Below are positions 54,084 to 64,000 of a DNA stretch of 64,000 nt, piece by piece. This DNA comes from Earliella scabrosa (Eukaryota; Basidiomycota; Agaricomycetes; Polyporales; Polyporaceae), in contig JABYQQ010000002.1 in NCBI GenBank assembly GCA_022605405.1, forward strand, positions 2,728,001 to 2,792,000, given 5' to 3'. How positions within the stretch are numbered: position 1 is the first letter of the stretch; each line of letters begins with the position of its first letter. A program made the position numbers and the translations under genes. The notes beneath the pieces are model-generated. The model saw only the letters and a list, made by a program, of their open reading frames with translations. It made no database searches and was not told where the DNA came from.

Positions 54084-56796
54084 ATGGTGGACATCCTTGT
54101 GCTGGGTGTAGTGTTGCCGTGGAGTCAGAGTACTCCGGAGTGTAGCCGACTCCGGTCAGTTCGGCAGCTCGGCATGCCACTCCAGTGCACTCCGACCGCA
54201 AGCGATCAACTGCAGGCGCTTGACCGTTGACTTTCCTCAGCATACACTAAGCATCGAACGCGGTCACGTTCGCAGACGCGACACGAAGTATCGACGTGTT
54301 CTACACTTTGAATAAACGAAACTCTCTCAAATACTTCAAGGATTGGAGTAAGCAAAGCAAGAACCCGAACGATAAACTCAAAACTTGAACCTGCGGCGGT
54401 GAACTATTACTCAGTGAGTACGAACCCCAGATGAACCCCAGCACGTTGACTACATAGTGAAATCTGAAGGAGACGGCCGTCATACTGAGCCTTTACGCTG
54501 TCAGCTCCTATTAGTGACCCTATAAACAACCTCCGTACCTAACCGTACATCATATGGTAACGGTCAGCGTAAAGATATTCGTTCGGACTGACATGACTCG
54601 GATGTTTATGTCCGAGGAATATAAGTGTACTTTAATACTCCGGCAACCTGACCCATTAAACCAAGTAGCAGGTGTATATGGAAGTGATTGACGTGTGTGG
54701 TGGAATAGATCGGTTTTGGAGTACTGCTCTAGGTACTTACATCTCAAGGTACTGGAGATGAAGCTCTTTCCGCCGGGTCTTTCGAGGCCTCCAGAACTTG
54801 AAGTTTCGGTTAGTGCAAGTAGTCAATCCATTACCTCACCATTTAGGTCAGTAAGATGCGGTCGGCCTCTTGCAAAGACACGCATTCTGATAGTTTGGTG
54901 CCTATGTATATGTGTAGCTACATACTATGGAGTACTGAGCGAGGCAGGAGGATGGCAGGCAGGCGCCTTCCATCCCGGTTTGGTAACTCACATAAGCACC
55001 TCGCGTATACTCCGACTCACTCTGGTGCACCTGAAATTGATAGCCGACACTCCGGAGCGACTCCGACTCCACTCCACGGCAACACTAGCTGGGTGCCACA
55101 GGTATGTACTTACGGTCCACATGTTCTGGTCCCCTTTTTCCTAACCTGCTTGCTTCCAGGCTTCACAGGGCGTCTAATCGTCCGCCGGCTGTGCAATCAT
55201 CCGGAGCGCTCCTCGTTCACTTTTGCCATCGGGGTGCGCTCGAAGGCCAAGGGCGAAGCTCTGAAACGCTCGTTGGGGATCGACGACGACGTCCCACTGG
55301 TGGAGGTGAACCTCTCGGACTACGAGAACATCGAGGCTGCAGTTAAGGATGCGAAGGTCGTCCTCAACGTCGTCGGGCCATATTGGCTCTGGGGAACGAA
55401 TGTCGTGAAGTAGGTGGATGCCATCATAGCCATCCATGCTGTACTACTGACGAGGCGATTCCTCAATGTCTTACAGGGCGTGCGCTGCGCATGGGAAGCG
55501 ATACGTCGACCTCACCGGTGAACCACATTTCGTACGACGGATCGTCGACCAGTGAGTAGGCTCCCGCGGGTGCTTTCGCTCATTCGGGGACGCGCTGACA
55601 TCGCCTGGTAGCTACGAGCACCTGGCAACGAGGACGGGCGCGATCATCGTACCAGCATGCGGGTTCGACTCCATCCCCGCGGACCTGCTCGTCTACCTGT
55701 CGACCAAGACCCTCAAGAGCGCGCTGGGCCCACACGCACAGCTCGGCCTCTCGCAGTCGTTCTACAGTGTGCGCGGAGGTGTGTCTGGCGGGTCTCTTGC
55801 GACGCTCTTGACGGGGATTGAGCAAGTCCCGAGCGCGACCCGGTCCGAGGCTGCGGCTGATTATGCGCTGAGTCGAGGTATGTAATGCTCCAACCCTCCC
55901 ACTTACGATCGGGACTCACTGCCCACACAACAGTGCAGGGCCACCCCAGCCCACCTCCCGTCCTGGCGGCGCGCGTGCCGTTCGCCCCCCAGGCTAAGTA
56001 CGGCGGGTTCTGGATCATGGCGAAGATGAACCGGTGCATCGTGCAGCGCTCGTACGGGCTCAACGAGTTCGCTTCGACGTTCGTGGAGGCGTTGTATGGA
56101 TCTGACCGCGCAAGGACGGAAGAGGCGGTAGTACGCCAGGCTGCGTATGGGCCGCAGTTCCGTTATGTGGAGTATCGCGTCGTGGGGTCGTGGCTCCGAA
56201 CTGTGTGGTTCAGCCTGGTGTCGCAGTGGTCGATCGCTCTCATGTCCTTGTTCCTGCCGGTAAGTCGTACAGGTTGATTGCGCGTGCGCGAACGGCCTAA
56301 CTGTGGTCGCAGATTCGATGGTTTGTCAAGACCTTTGGGACGAAGCCTGGCGAGGGTCCATCCGAAAAGTGAGTCTAAGTATTCAAGGTCTGCGTGGAGC
56401 GGTGGACTCACCCATCCGCAGGGAAATGGCAGAAGGGAAGATGCTGATCACGAACTACACCGAGTGTGCGAGCTCGCCTGGGACCATCGTCAAGTCTGTC
56501 ATGTGCGGAGACGCGGATCCTGGTTACCTCTTGACTTCATGTGGGTCTTCAGCCGCCGTCTGCTGTCGTACTCAGCCTAGAGCTCACGTACGTGTCTCAT
56601 TGCAGATATGATCGCGGAGTGCGCACTCGCCCTCGTGCTCGACGACGCGTCCCTGCCTCCCTCCGCGCGCCTTGGGGGCATCCTGACGCCCTCGACGGCT
56701 TTTGGGGACGTTCTTGTGAGGCGTCTCGAGGCTACTGGACGGATTCAGTTTGAAAGTGAGGTGCTTGGCATGGGGGGAGACAAAAAATCTGTCTGA
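54084..56796 (+). pseudogene. Saccharopine-dehydrogenase-like reductase, copy A, exon 1 split by transposon
   Basis: Exon 1 starts MVDILVLG (54084-54108) and its last six bases are at 55096-55101, behind a 979-bp hAT-type insertion plus target duplication. Other exons: 55160-55409, 55477-55551, 55612-55877, 55934-56259, 56313-56368, 56422-56540 and 56606-56796. Apart from the insertion the frame is open for 437 residues. The cut lies in the Rossmann GATGFTG motif that binds NAD(P). Other family signs are VKDAKVVLNVVGPYWLWG, GKRYVDLTGEPHF, ACGFDSIPADLLVYL, TNYTECASSPGT and GGILTPSTAFGDVL. Proteins of this type (trans-acting enoyl reductase/saccharopine dehydrogenase-like oxidoreductase) are thought to reduce lipid-linked substrates. 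Unless the element is spliced out or bypassed by a later start, the copy is inactive. Confidence 0.85.
54109..55087. mobile_element. Non-autonomous hAT-type element, 979 bp
   Basis: The ends are perfect 17-bp inverted repeats: TAGTGTTGCCGTGGAGT at 54109-54125 and its complement at 55071-55087. They are flanked by an 8-bp target duplication GCTGGGTG (54101-54108 and 55088-55095). An 8-bp duplication and TAGTGTT-type ends are hallmarks of the hAT superfamily. Removing the element and one duplication restores an uninterrupted exon and splice donor of the host gene. Words of the type ACTCCG/CGGAGT repeat near both ends, as in hAT subterminal regions. No transposase ORF is present, so movement needed an enzyme made elsewhere. 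Confidence 0.92.
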
Positions 56797-57206
56797 GACG
56801 GTAGCTACAATAATGACGCGTAGAAGTCATTGCATCCGGCCCATCTTGGCATACGAGTACTTATCCCTTCTCGCCAAGCCTCGTCTACCACCTCCAACTC
56901 TATACAGACCTCTTCTCAACCCCGGGTTTGCTGTACGAATCCTAAGAGATAAGTATGCTGCGCGCACATACACACACAAGGTATGTAGTACCAGAACACG
57001 TCGTCCTCGGAACACGCCGCCGAGACGCTACGTCACGGCGGTAAACGTCTCATATGCCTGAGCGGCTCTGCCACTGCCCCTGCCGCCATTCCCCGAGTTC
57101 ACTATTTCTGGTTTTCTCCTCCCTGTCCCTCACTCTTCCTCTTGGTTTTCTTTCTTTGTACTCTACTGGTTTTTTTTTTCCGCTGCGCTGTGAAAACACC
57201 ACTACT

Positions 57207-58993
57207 ATGGTCGACATTCTCGTGCTGGGCGCAACAGGTCAGTTCGACACGCGATGCCGTTGTCCGGGCGTGGCAACAAGCACTCACCTTCGCGTGGGGA
57301 CGGACTTACAGGCTTCACTGGCCGTCTCATCACACGATACCTCTACGACCACCCACAACGCGCGTCGTTTAACTTCGCCCTCGGCGTCCGCAACAAGTCC
57401 AAGGGTGAAGAGCTCAAGAAGTCTCTGGGGATAGATGACAGCGTTGCGCTCGTGCAAATCGATCTCGGAAGCTATGAGAGCATAGAGGCGGTCGTGAAGG
57501 ACGCGAAGGTCATTATCAACGTGGTGGGTCCGTACTGGATCTGGGGTTCGGACATCGTGAGGTGAGTCCTCAGCAGCCTGCCGCGCGGCGATGCGCCCGC
57601 GCAAACAGGGCTTATAATGCGGTGAACATGAAGGGCCTGTGCCGTGCACGGGAAGCGGTATGTTGACCTCGCGGGAGAACTTCACTTCATACGGAAGATC
57701 GCCACCTGGTGAGTGTATGCGCTGCGCCTCCTCTCCCTCCCCGCCCCGTTCCATGCCAACGCTCCGCGCACTCATGCGCACCCAGCTACGACCACATCGC
57801 AACGCGTACGGGCGCGGTCATCGTCAATACGTGCGGGTTCGACTCCATTCCCGCCGACATGTTGGTGTACCTCTCCAACCAGACCCTCAAGCGTGCCCTC
57901 GGCCCGACCGCGCAGCCCGGCCTCTCGCAGACGTTCTACGACATCCGCGGGAGCTTCTCTGGGGGCACGCTGAACACTATGATGTGCGACATCGAGCACA
58001 CACCTCGCATCAAACTGCGTGAGGCGCAGAGTGACTATGGTGTTAGTCCTAGTGAGCCTGTCCCCTCCATCCGAGCTTGTGAGCATGTATATATGATGAT
58101 TCCTGCGCAGTTCGTGGTCACCCTAGTCCACCCGACCGGCTCACAATGATCACGCCAATCCCATCCGAGCGTCAATACGGCTCTTACATGCCTATGGGTC
58201 GCATCAATCGCGGTATCGTGCAGCGGACGTTTGGTCTGAACGAGCTGTCGTCATCGTACGGACATGTTATCCTCGGCCCGGAGAACGCGAAGGAGAACCA
58301 GGCGCAACTACAGGCGCTCGCCTACGGGCCGCAGTTCCGTTACGAGGAGTATGCGGTTCTCGGATGGTCTCGCGTCTCTGCCATGATCGTCAGCGTGCTG
58401 TTGCTGTCTTGGAACTCGTTGATGTTCAATGTAACGCCGGTGAGTCCTCTTTATGTTCCAGGCGTGTTGTTTTGTCCTCAGAGTTATCGTGATGTAGTTC
58501 CGGTGGCTCATGAAGAAGGTCCTTCCCAAGCCTGGTGAGGGCCCTTCGGAGAGGTAAGAGCGGCATACGACACATCTGTATGCTTGGGCCTGACGTTTAT
58601 ATCATTACCCAGGACCATGCAGAAGGGCTACATGAACGTCACGAATTACACCGAATGCGCCTCGTCGCCGGGAACATACGCGAAGTCAGTCATGCGTGGC
58701 AAAGGCGACCCAGGCTACCTCCTTACTTCTAGTAAGTTTCATGTGTATCGTCCATCTTGGCACACAGGTTCTCAGACGAAACTCTCCTTTCATTAGTGAT
58801 GATCGCCGAAGCCGCGCTCGCACTCTTGCTCGACGACGCGTCGCTCCCGCCTCTCGCGCAAGTCGGCGGCATCCTCACCCCTGCGACCGCCCTTGGTGAT
58901 GTCCTCATCAGGCGTCTAGAGGCTACTGACCGTATGCACTTTGAGAGCGATATCGTGCGTCTGGATGACGAGAACAGGGAGGATCGGCAATGA
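57207..58993 (+). CDS. Saccharopine-dehydrogenase-like reductase, copy B, 440 aa
   Basis: Eight exons: 57207-57237, 57312-57561, 57634-57708, 57786-58051, 58111-58439, 58498-58553, 58613-58731 and 58797-58993, 441 codons in phase. Exon lengths 31, 250, 75, 266, 56 and 119 equal those of copy A, so the two are tandem duplicates. The N-terminal Rossmann motif MVDILVLGATGFTGR is intact. Family blocks include KVIINVVGPYWIWG, GKRYVDLAGELHF, TCGFDSIPADMLVYL, FGLNELSSSYGHV, NYTECASSPGTYAKS and GGILTPATALGDVLIRR. A hydrophobic segment (VSAMIVSVLLLSWNSLMF, about residues 300-318) may attach it to a membrane, as known for the family. Probably the working copy now that copy A is interrupted. Confidence 0.87.
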
Positions 58994-59529
58994 CAGTGGA
59001 CTCTGTACCTGTGCGGTTGGGACTGGATGTTCTTTAGGGTGAGTTTCAGGGTAGTGCCTTCTTTCTTGTTGCCAACCCCCGTTCTCATAGTATGTTTAGT
59101 ATTTATTCTTAGCTACTTCTTTCCTGCGCAAACTATGACCGTTCCCTTGGCGTACTGAACCTGCTGAACTACTCGGACATACCTCGGACCAACTTCGGGA
59201 ATACTCAACAGGTTCATTCCAGGGAGCGCCCCGTCCTCGTCGCTGCCCTATAATCATATTCCGCGCATCGTGGTTTCACGGTGGGCGCATGTCCTCATCC
59301 CGCGGATGCCCTCATCGACTAGAAGCCTACCGCAAAGTGTTGCGACCGCTATCCATGACGAGATGGTGGGAGCGACTGGTAACTGACTATCGCTTGGGTG
59401 CCTTGGAATCACAACGCAGCAGTCAGCTGGTCCACGGTTTGGCCACTCACCCACAGTTTTGGGGACGGTTCTCAAGGATGCCACAATACCTGTGCTAGTC
59501 GCCGAGCCTCGGATGCTCGGCGGAGGGTG
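58994..59529. other. Intergenic region
   Basis: No supported gene, repeat or RNA. Confidence 0.4.
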
Positions 59530-59537
59530 TATATAAG
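59530..59537 (+). promoter_or_regulatory. TATA box of the DUF1479 gene
   Basis: TATATAAG lies about 90 bp before the ATG at 59623. Confidence 0.6.
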
Positions 59538-59622
59538 ACGAAGGGTTGACGAGTTTTTACAGATTCCCAGACCTCGTTTTCACAGTCCAGAGACATTGCT
59601 GACTTCATCGCGCATACGCTCC

Positions 59623-61741
59623 ATGCTCAAAGTGTCTCGCTCAACGTCTAGCCTCAGCGTCAGCCGGGCGGCGTCCCTTCTCTCGGCACGGTCGTACGCA
59701 CAGGTCGCACGGCCTTCCTCTCCCTCTCCTTCGCCCTCCATGGCCGCCACTCACCCGCGGCGTACGACGAAGAAGGAAGGGCTTATGGACGAATTCTTCT
59801 CGAACCTCATGTCGGAGGGTCCGCCGCTCCCGGCACGGTTTGCGGACCTCAAGAAGGAGATCGCGGCCGGCAGGGAGGACCGGCTCGAGCAGAGCTGGCG
59901 CGAGGTGCTCAAGGAACTCGAGGGCGCCACAGCGGAAATTGCGCGCCGCGGGAACGAGGTGGGTGGTTTTTCCGCTATGGTCTGTTCGTGTGTGTATGAA
60001 GTGGGAGGCTGACGGTGATCGTTCGTCTGGGCTGTAGATGATCTTGCAGGTGCCGTACACGGATATCGAACGTGGGTTGTCGAAGCAGCAGCTGGAGGTG
60101 TTGAAGAAGACTGGGGTGCTGATTGTCAAGGGCGGCGTGCCCAAGGAGGTGAGGATTCAGACCATTAGCCATCGCTGCCTTTCGGCTGGATGTAGCGGAC
60201 AAGCGCTTTCTTGGACGCAGCTTTTTCTTCCTGGTATATCGTATGTCGTCGGCCAGCGTCTCATCTTCAGTGTTTGCCCTAGCTTGATTTGATCACTGAC
60301 CTAACACGCAGGAAGCAATGGGATGGTTCGAATCGCTCAAGCAGTACATCGCAGACAACTCTGACAAAGTCAAAGGTAACGCCCACCCATCCTCTCGCCA
60401 GCATCAACATCTAATGCAGGGCATATTCTCCCACTCATACAGGAGCGCCCGCCGACAATATCGTCTTCTACGAAATTTACAACTCAAAGTCTCAGCTGAA
60501 GGCGCGCACGCACCCGGCGCTGATCGGCGCACAGAAGTACCTGCTCTCGCTTTGGCACACGTCGGACCCCAACAGCAACATTAGCGTGCGCACGCCCATC
60601 TCGTACTTCGACCGCTTCCGCATCCGTCCTCCCGGTCCGAGCTCATTCGCCCTGGGCCCGCACATCGACGGAGGTAGCATCGAGCGGTGGGAAGATCCCG
60701 CATTTAGGAAAGTCTGGGGGCGCATCCTTGAGGGCGGTGACGCCTGGAGACAACACGACCCGTTTGATATATCCCCACGCCTGGACGCTAACCAAGATCT
60801 CTACAACGCACCGTGAGTTTGTTGCATTCGTGTACACCGGTCGCCGATAACGGACCATACCATGTTCATGAACAGAAACCAATGCTCTATCTTCCGGCCC
60901 TGGCAGGGGTGGACGGCGCTATCGCACACGGGGCCCGGAGAGTGCACTCTGCGCGTCCTGCCTTCGCTCTCGCTCGCCACCGCATACATCATCCTCCGCC
61001 CGTTCTTCCGCCTTGCCTCCTCAGCGTCATACTCGCGCCCGGAAGATATTCCACTCGATGCCGACGCGTGGGTGCTCGACCTAGACAATCCTAGGTTCCC
61101 GGGTAGCACGCTGGGGAAGTCACAGGTGATCACCCCGGTCACGCACCCGCATCTGAAGGTCGACAAGACGGTGGTGTCAATTCCGCCGGTCGAACCCGGA
61201 GACCAGGTGTACTGTGAGTTTCATCCGCTATCGGAGGCGCAGGGATGAGCGACTAATGATGGATATGTCCGCCGGCGTAGGGCACACGGATGTGGTTCAT
61301 GCGGTAGAGGCCGATCACAATGGAACGGAGGCCTCCTCGGTGTTGTACATTCCGGCTGTTCCCCTCACTGAACGGAAGTGAGTAGCAATGCGCAGGCCCC
61401 TCGGGCCCCGGAGATGTCGCTGACAATTGTCCCGTCTTCAGTGCGGCATACCTACGCGACCAGCGTGAGACATTTTTGAACGGACTGCCGTCTCCGTATG
61501 TGTTTCATCTATGCCTGGATCTCCACTGTTTTGTGGCTTATGCGATATCTTCCATTGCAGTGATTTCCCTGGAGGCGAAGGGGAGTCTCGCATGACGGGC
61601 CGAGCCATTCTGGATGATATTTCTCACCCGGACGGACGCCGCGTTCTTGGCTTCGAGCCTTTCGGATATGATACGTTCGTGAACGAGGGCGAGCGGAGGG
61701 CTATCACCGCTGCGAACGAGATTCTCGGGTTCGCCGCCTGA
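59623..61741 (+). CDS. DUF1479 (YbiU-type) protein, 516 aa
   Basis: Eight exons (59623-59958, 60038-60148, 60312-60375, 60443-60812, 60876-61213, 61281-61377, 61442-61495, 61561-61741) give 517 codons in phase. The first 30 residues are Ser/Arg-rich without acids (MLKVSRSTSSLSVSRAASLL), like a mitochondrial presequence. The core is a jelly-roll fold related to Fe(II)/2-oxoglutarate dioxygenases. Metal ligands are probably in GPHIDGGSIERW (HxD) and GHTDVVHAVE, with other family words YIADNSDKVKG, LGKSQVITPVTHPHL and SSVLYIPAVPLTE. The family is widespread in fungi and bacteria and its substrate is unknown to me. ATG 59623 is preferred for the leader; MAATHPRRTTKK near 59740 is an alternative start. 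Confidence 0.88.
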
Positions 61742-61849
61742 TCATCTCGAAACGGGTGAATTTTGTACAAGTACAACAAGCCATCGTCGCATTCTACTCT
61801 TCCTTCTGCTCCAGTCCAAGCATTCATACTCTCGACACCGATCCGCCCG

Positions 61850-64000
61850 CTAGCGATCGATCGCGGGCAGCTTTAGCTTCCATTCCTGCTTCGCGAGCTC
61901 CGGTCTGGCAACGTTATCCACGGGGTTGACGTTCCTGCGCCTTTCGTGCGCTTCCATCCGTGCCGCCCAGCTGTCCGCCGACCCCGACCCCGACGCAGAC
62001 GCAGGGGCGTCTCCGGCGGCCCCATCTTCGCCCTCGGGGGCCTTCTTCCAAATTTCTTCTACCGCTTCAGCGAGCTCGGCGGCAAAAGCTTGAAGCTCCT
62101 CCTGCAGCGAAGACGCCTCGGCGCGATGCTCGTCCGTGAATTGAAGTAGGTGCGGGAGGAGTGCGGCGCTGTCGGCTGTGGAACATACGTCGATGACAAG
62201 TACCAAGCACCAGGAACCGGGAACAATGAGTCAGCATTCAATCCGCTAGTGCGATACGAAACGGGATGACAGTGGGCGATAGGGCCGGGCACGAGACGGA
62301 CCTTGGGTCGCATTGAACCGTGTGACAAGCTTTGTGACGGACTTGAGGAGGTATTCCTCCTCGTCCACGGTGCCTTTCCGGCCGGAGCCCACCTTCCTTT
62401 CGAGCTTCCGCTTTGAGCGCGAGCTCCGCCTGCGATGGTTTTGGTTTGGTCAAGGGTCTGGGATTTTCAAGCAAGGGCGTATCAGATGGTGGCTTACTTG
62501 GAAGACGTCTTTGAGACCGCTGAGGGCGCCACGGTGTACCGGGTGAACATGGTTGGCGCCATCGAGATATCCGTCATGACATCGACATTGTGCAAGTCCG
62601 TGTCCTCAACGCCGTAAAAGGCATCTGAGAGAATGCAATACACCAAGGTCAGACGTAGGCTCGTTAAGCAAGCAGGTCGGTCGAGCTGCTCACCAGGTTC
62701 CTCGACTTTGCGGACACGCAACTCTCTGATGCGGTTGAGCTGCTTGCGCAATTGGTCTCTCATCTCGCCGATTTCCTCACTGATGCGTGCTCGGCACTCC
62801 AGCGTGCCGGGGTGGACGATCTCGCCCAGGAGCTCCGGCCGATGATGGAGGATCAGCTAAACCAAAGCGTGCCGTGAGCACACGCCCACTAGTATTCATT
62901 GAAACTAGTGCGGAACTCAAAACTCACCACACGGCGCGCTTCCGAGAAATGGCTGCCTTCGACTAGTGCGATTACGGCCTCGCGCACGTCTTGGGCATAG
63001 TCGAGGAGGACCAAAGCCGCTTCTGATATTCGCTTCTTGGACGTCAGGTCCTCTGGAAAGGGCCCGGGCGGGTCAGGGGTGAGACGATCATCAGAAGATA
63101 CGGAGCTGTGGGGCTTGCGTACCGGCGACTCGATAGGCGATGTCTTTGAGATCCTCTTCAGACAGTTCTTGCTGGACGGCAAGCTCGAATAGCTCTTGCC
63201 ACTCTAAGGCTTTCTCATGGGAGAGCATCGCCTTGGCCGGCTTGTTCGCCTGACGGAAGACTGAGGTCGCATGTCAGAGGCTTGCAAGGACACCATCGAG
63301 GGATTGAAATACCGAACGCGGCTTCCTTGAAATCGCGCCGCTCGAAGAGCCAGTCGCCGTAGAGTTCTAGAACAGCCTAGCGGGGCGGATGGGCGTGACG
63401 TTCGGAACAGTGGAGCAGTAATCGCGCACCTCGTATTTGTCCGATTCGCGCCACAGGGAAAGGGCATGATCATACAGGCGATGCTTTTCGACATAGCTCA
63501 TAGCCTCGTCGAACCGCTCGGGACCTGTAGCCGTATTGAAAAGGTGAGTCATGACAGCAGCGTGTGCATCAGGCAGCGTACCAGCGAGACTGAGATTTGT
63601 CAGGGCTTTCTCGTGACGCTTGAGGTGGTCGTCTATCCGGTATCTCTGATAGTAATGGTCCAAGGCTCGTAACTCCCGCAAAAACGGAAGGTACTCTCGC
63701 GGGTCCTGGTGCAGAGTCAGGAGACTACACCAACACCACATATTCCCTGATTACGACTCTCACCTTCTGTGCGTGCTGTGCGACCATCAGGACAAGGGAG
63801 AAGTCGTACATTCCCAACGCAGTGTCGAAGAGCTTGTCGGCATCGACGAGGAAAATGATATATTTTACGGCATCCTCCACCAGGTCTGGCTCCGTTTCTG
63901 GGGACTATGTCAACAGCCGCTCGCATCTAAAGGTTCGTGACCCACATACCTTTCAATCGCAGGAGGACGGCGAGTCCAGCTTCGTGATCCGGTGGTCTCT
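61850..64000 (-). CDS. ELP1: Elongator complex protein 1, C-terminal part (runs off right edge)
   Basis: Read right to left, exons joined by 45-140 bp introns encode the C-terminal helical repeats of ELP1/IKI3: ETEPDLVEDAVKYIIFLVDA, FDTALGMYDFSLVLMVAQ, the diagnostic DPREYLPFLRELRAL, YYQRYRIDDHLKRHEKAL, ERFDEAMSYVEKHRLYDHAL, LELYGDWLFERRDFKEAA, FRQANKPAKAMLSHEKALEW, RISEAALVLLDYAQDVREAV, VEDTDLHNVDVMTDISM, a basic patch near RSKRKLERKVGSGRKGTVDE, and the end EEYLLKSVTKLVTRFN to LPAIDR at 61850. ELP1 is the scaffold subunit of Elongator, which places xm5 groups on wobble uridines of tRNA. About 600 residues of some 1,300 are inside the window. The gene converges on DUF1479 with 108 bp between stops. 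Confidence 0.92.

Overview
The window looks like chromosomal DNA of a filamentous basidiomycete, most likely an Agaricomycete. The evidence is GC-rich coding sequence, genes cut by many 45-70 bp introns with GTRNGT donors and YAG acceptors, and protein families typical of that group (a TET/JBP-like dioxygenase, a Ty3 element with extra genes beside it, DUF1479, Elongator). No species can be named from sequence alone. Exon joins given here were derived by hand from splice sites and reading phase.

Positions 1 to about 21,400 are accessory sequence. A few multi-exon genes can be modelled cleanly (596-1543, 2183-3328, 10708-11450 minus, 19159-19992) and one single ORF at 14526 is convincing. None is recognised. 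Two of them (10708 and 19159) end in a C-terminal membrane segment. Between them lie many coding-looking stretches whose frame is broken by single-base shifts or in-frame stops.

Positions 21,400-32,000 hold a decayed Ty3/gypsy gag-pol on the minus strand (26344-31925) and, convergent to it, three intact multi-exon genes on the plus strand (21985, 22750, 23631). An identical 16-nt polypyrimidine-anchored sequence occurs both upstream of the first of these genes and just beyond the pol stop, which suggests the genes and the retroelement belong together.

Positions 32,900-41,400 are a same-strand array of degenerate fragments of conserved genes: AP-3 beta adaptin, SIN3, an asparagine-synthetase-domain protein (ASNSD1-like), prohibitin-1, and SIN3 again, with introns still visible. 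The ASNSD1 and prohibitin pieces sit inside the SIN3 copy. One apparently intact helical protein gene (35602-37050) lies among them.

Positions 43,462-49,168 can be read as one 13-exon gene with unbroken phase for a 1,688-residue protein: an N-terminal 2-oxoglutarate/Fe(II) dioxygenase of apparent TET/JBP type, basic clusters, a long acidic tandem repeat, and an unrecognised 600-residue C-terminal region. This is the most unusual candidate in the window.

From 52 kb onward the sequence is ordinary gene-dense core genome: a secreted alpha/beta hydrolase, two tandem saccharopine-dehydrogenase-like reductases with matching exon structure, a DUF1479 protein, and the 3' part of ELP1. The first reductase copy is interrupted in exon 1 by a 979-bp hAT-type element with 17-bp inverted repeats and an 8-bp target duplication, and the cut falls inside its nucleotide-binding motif.
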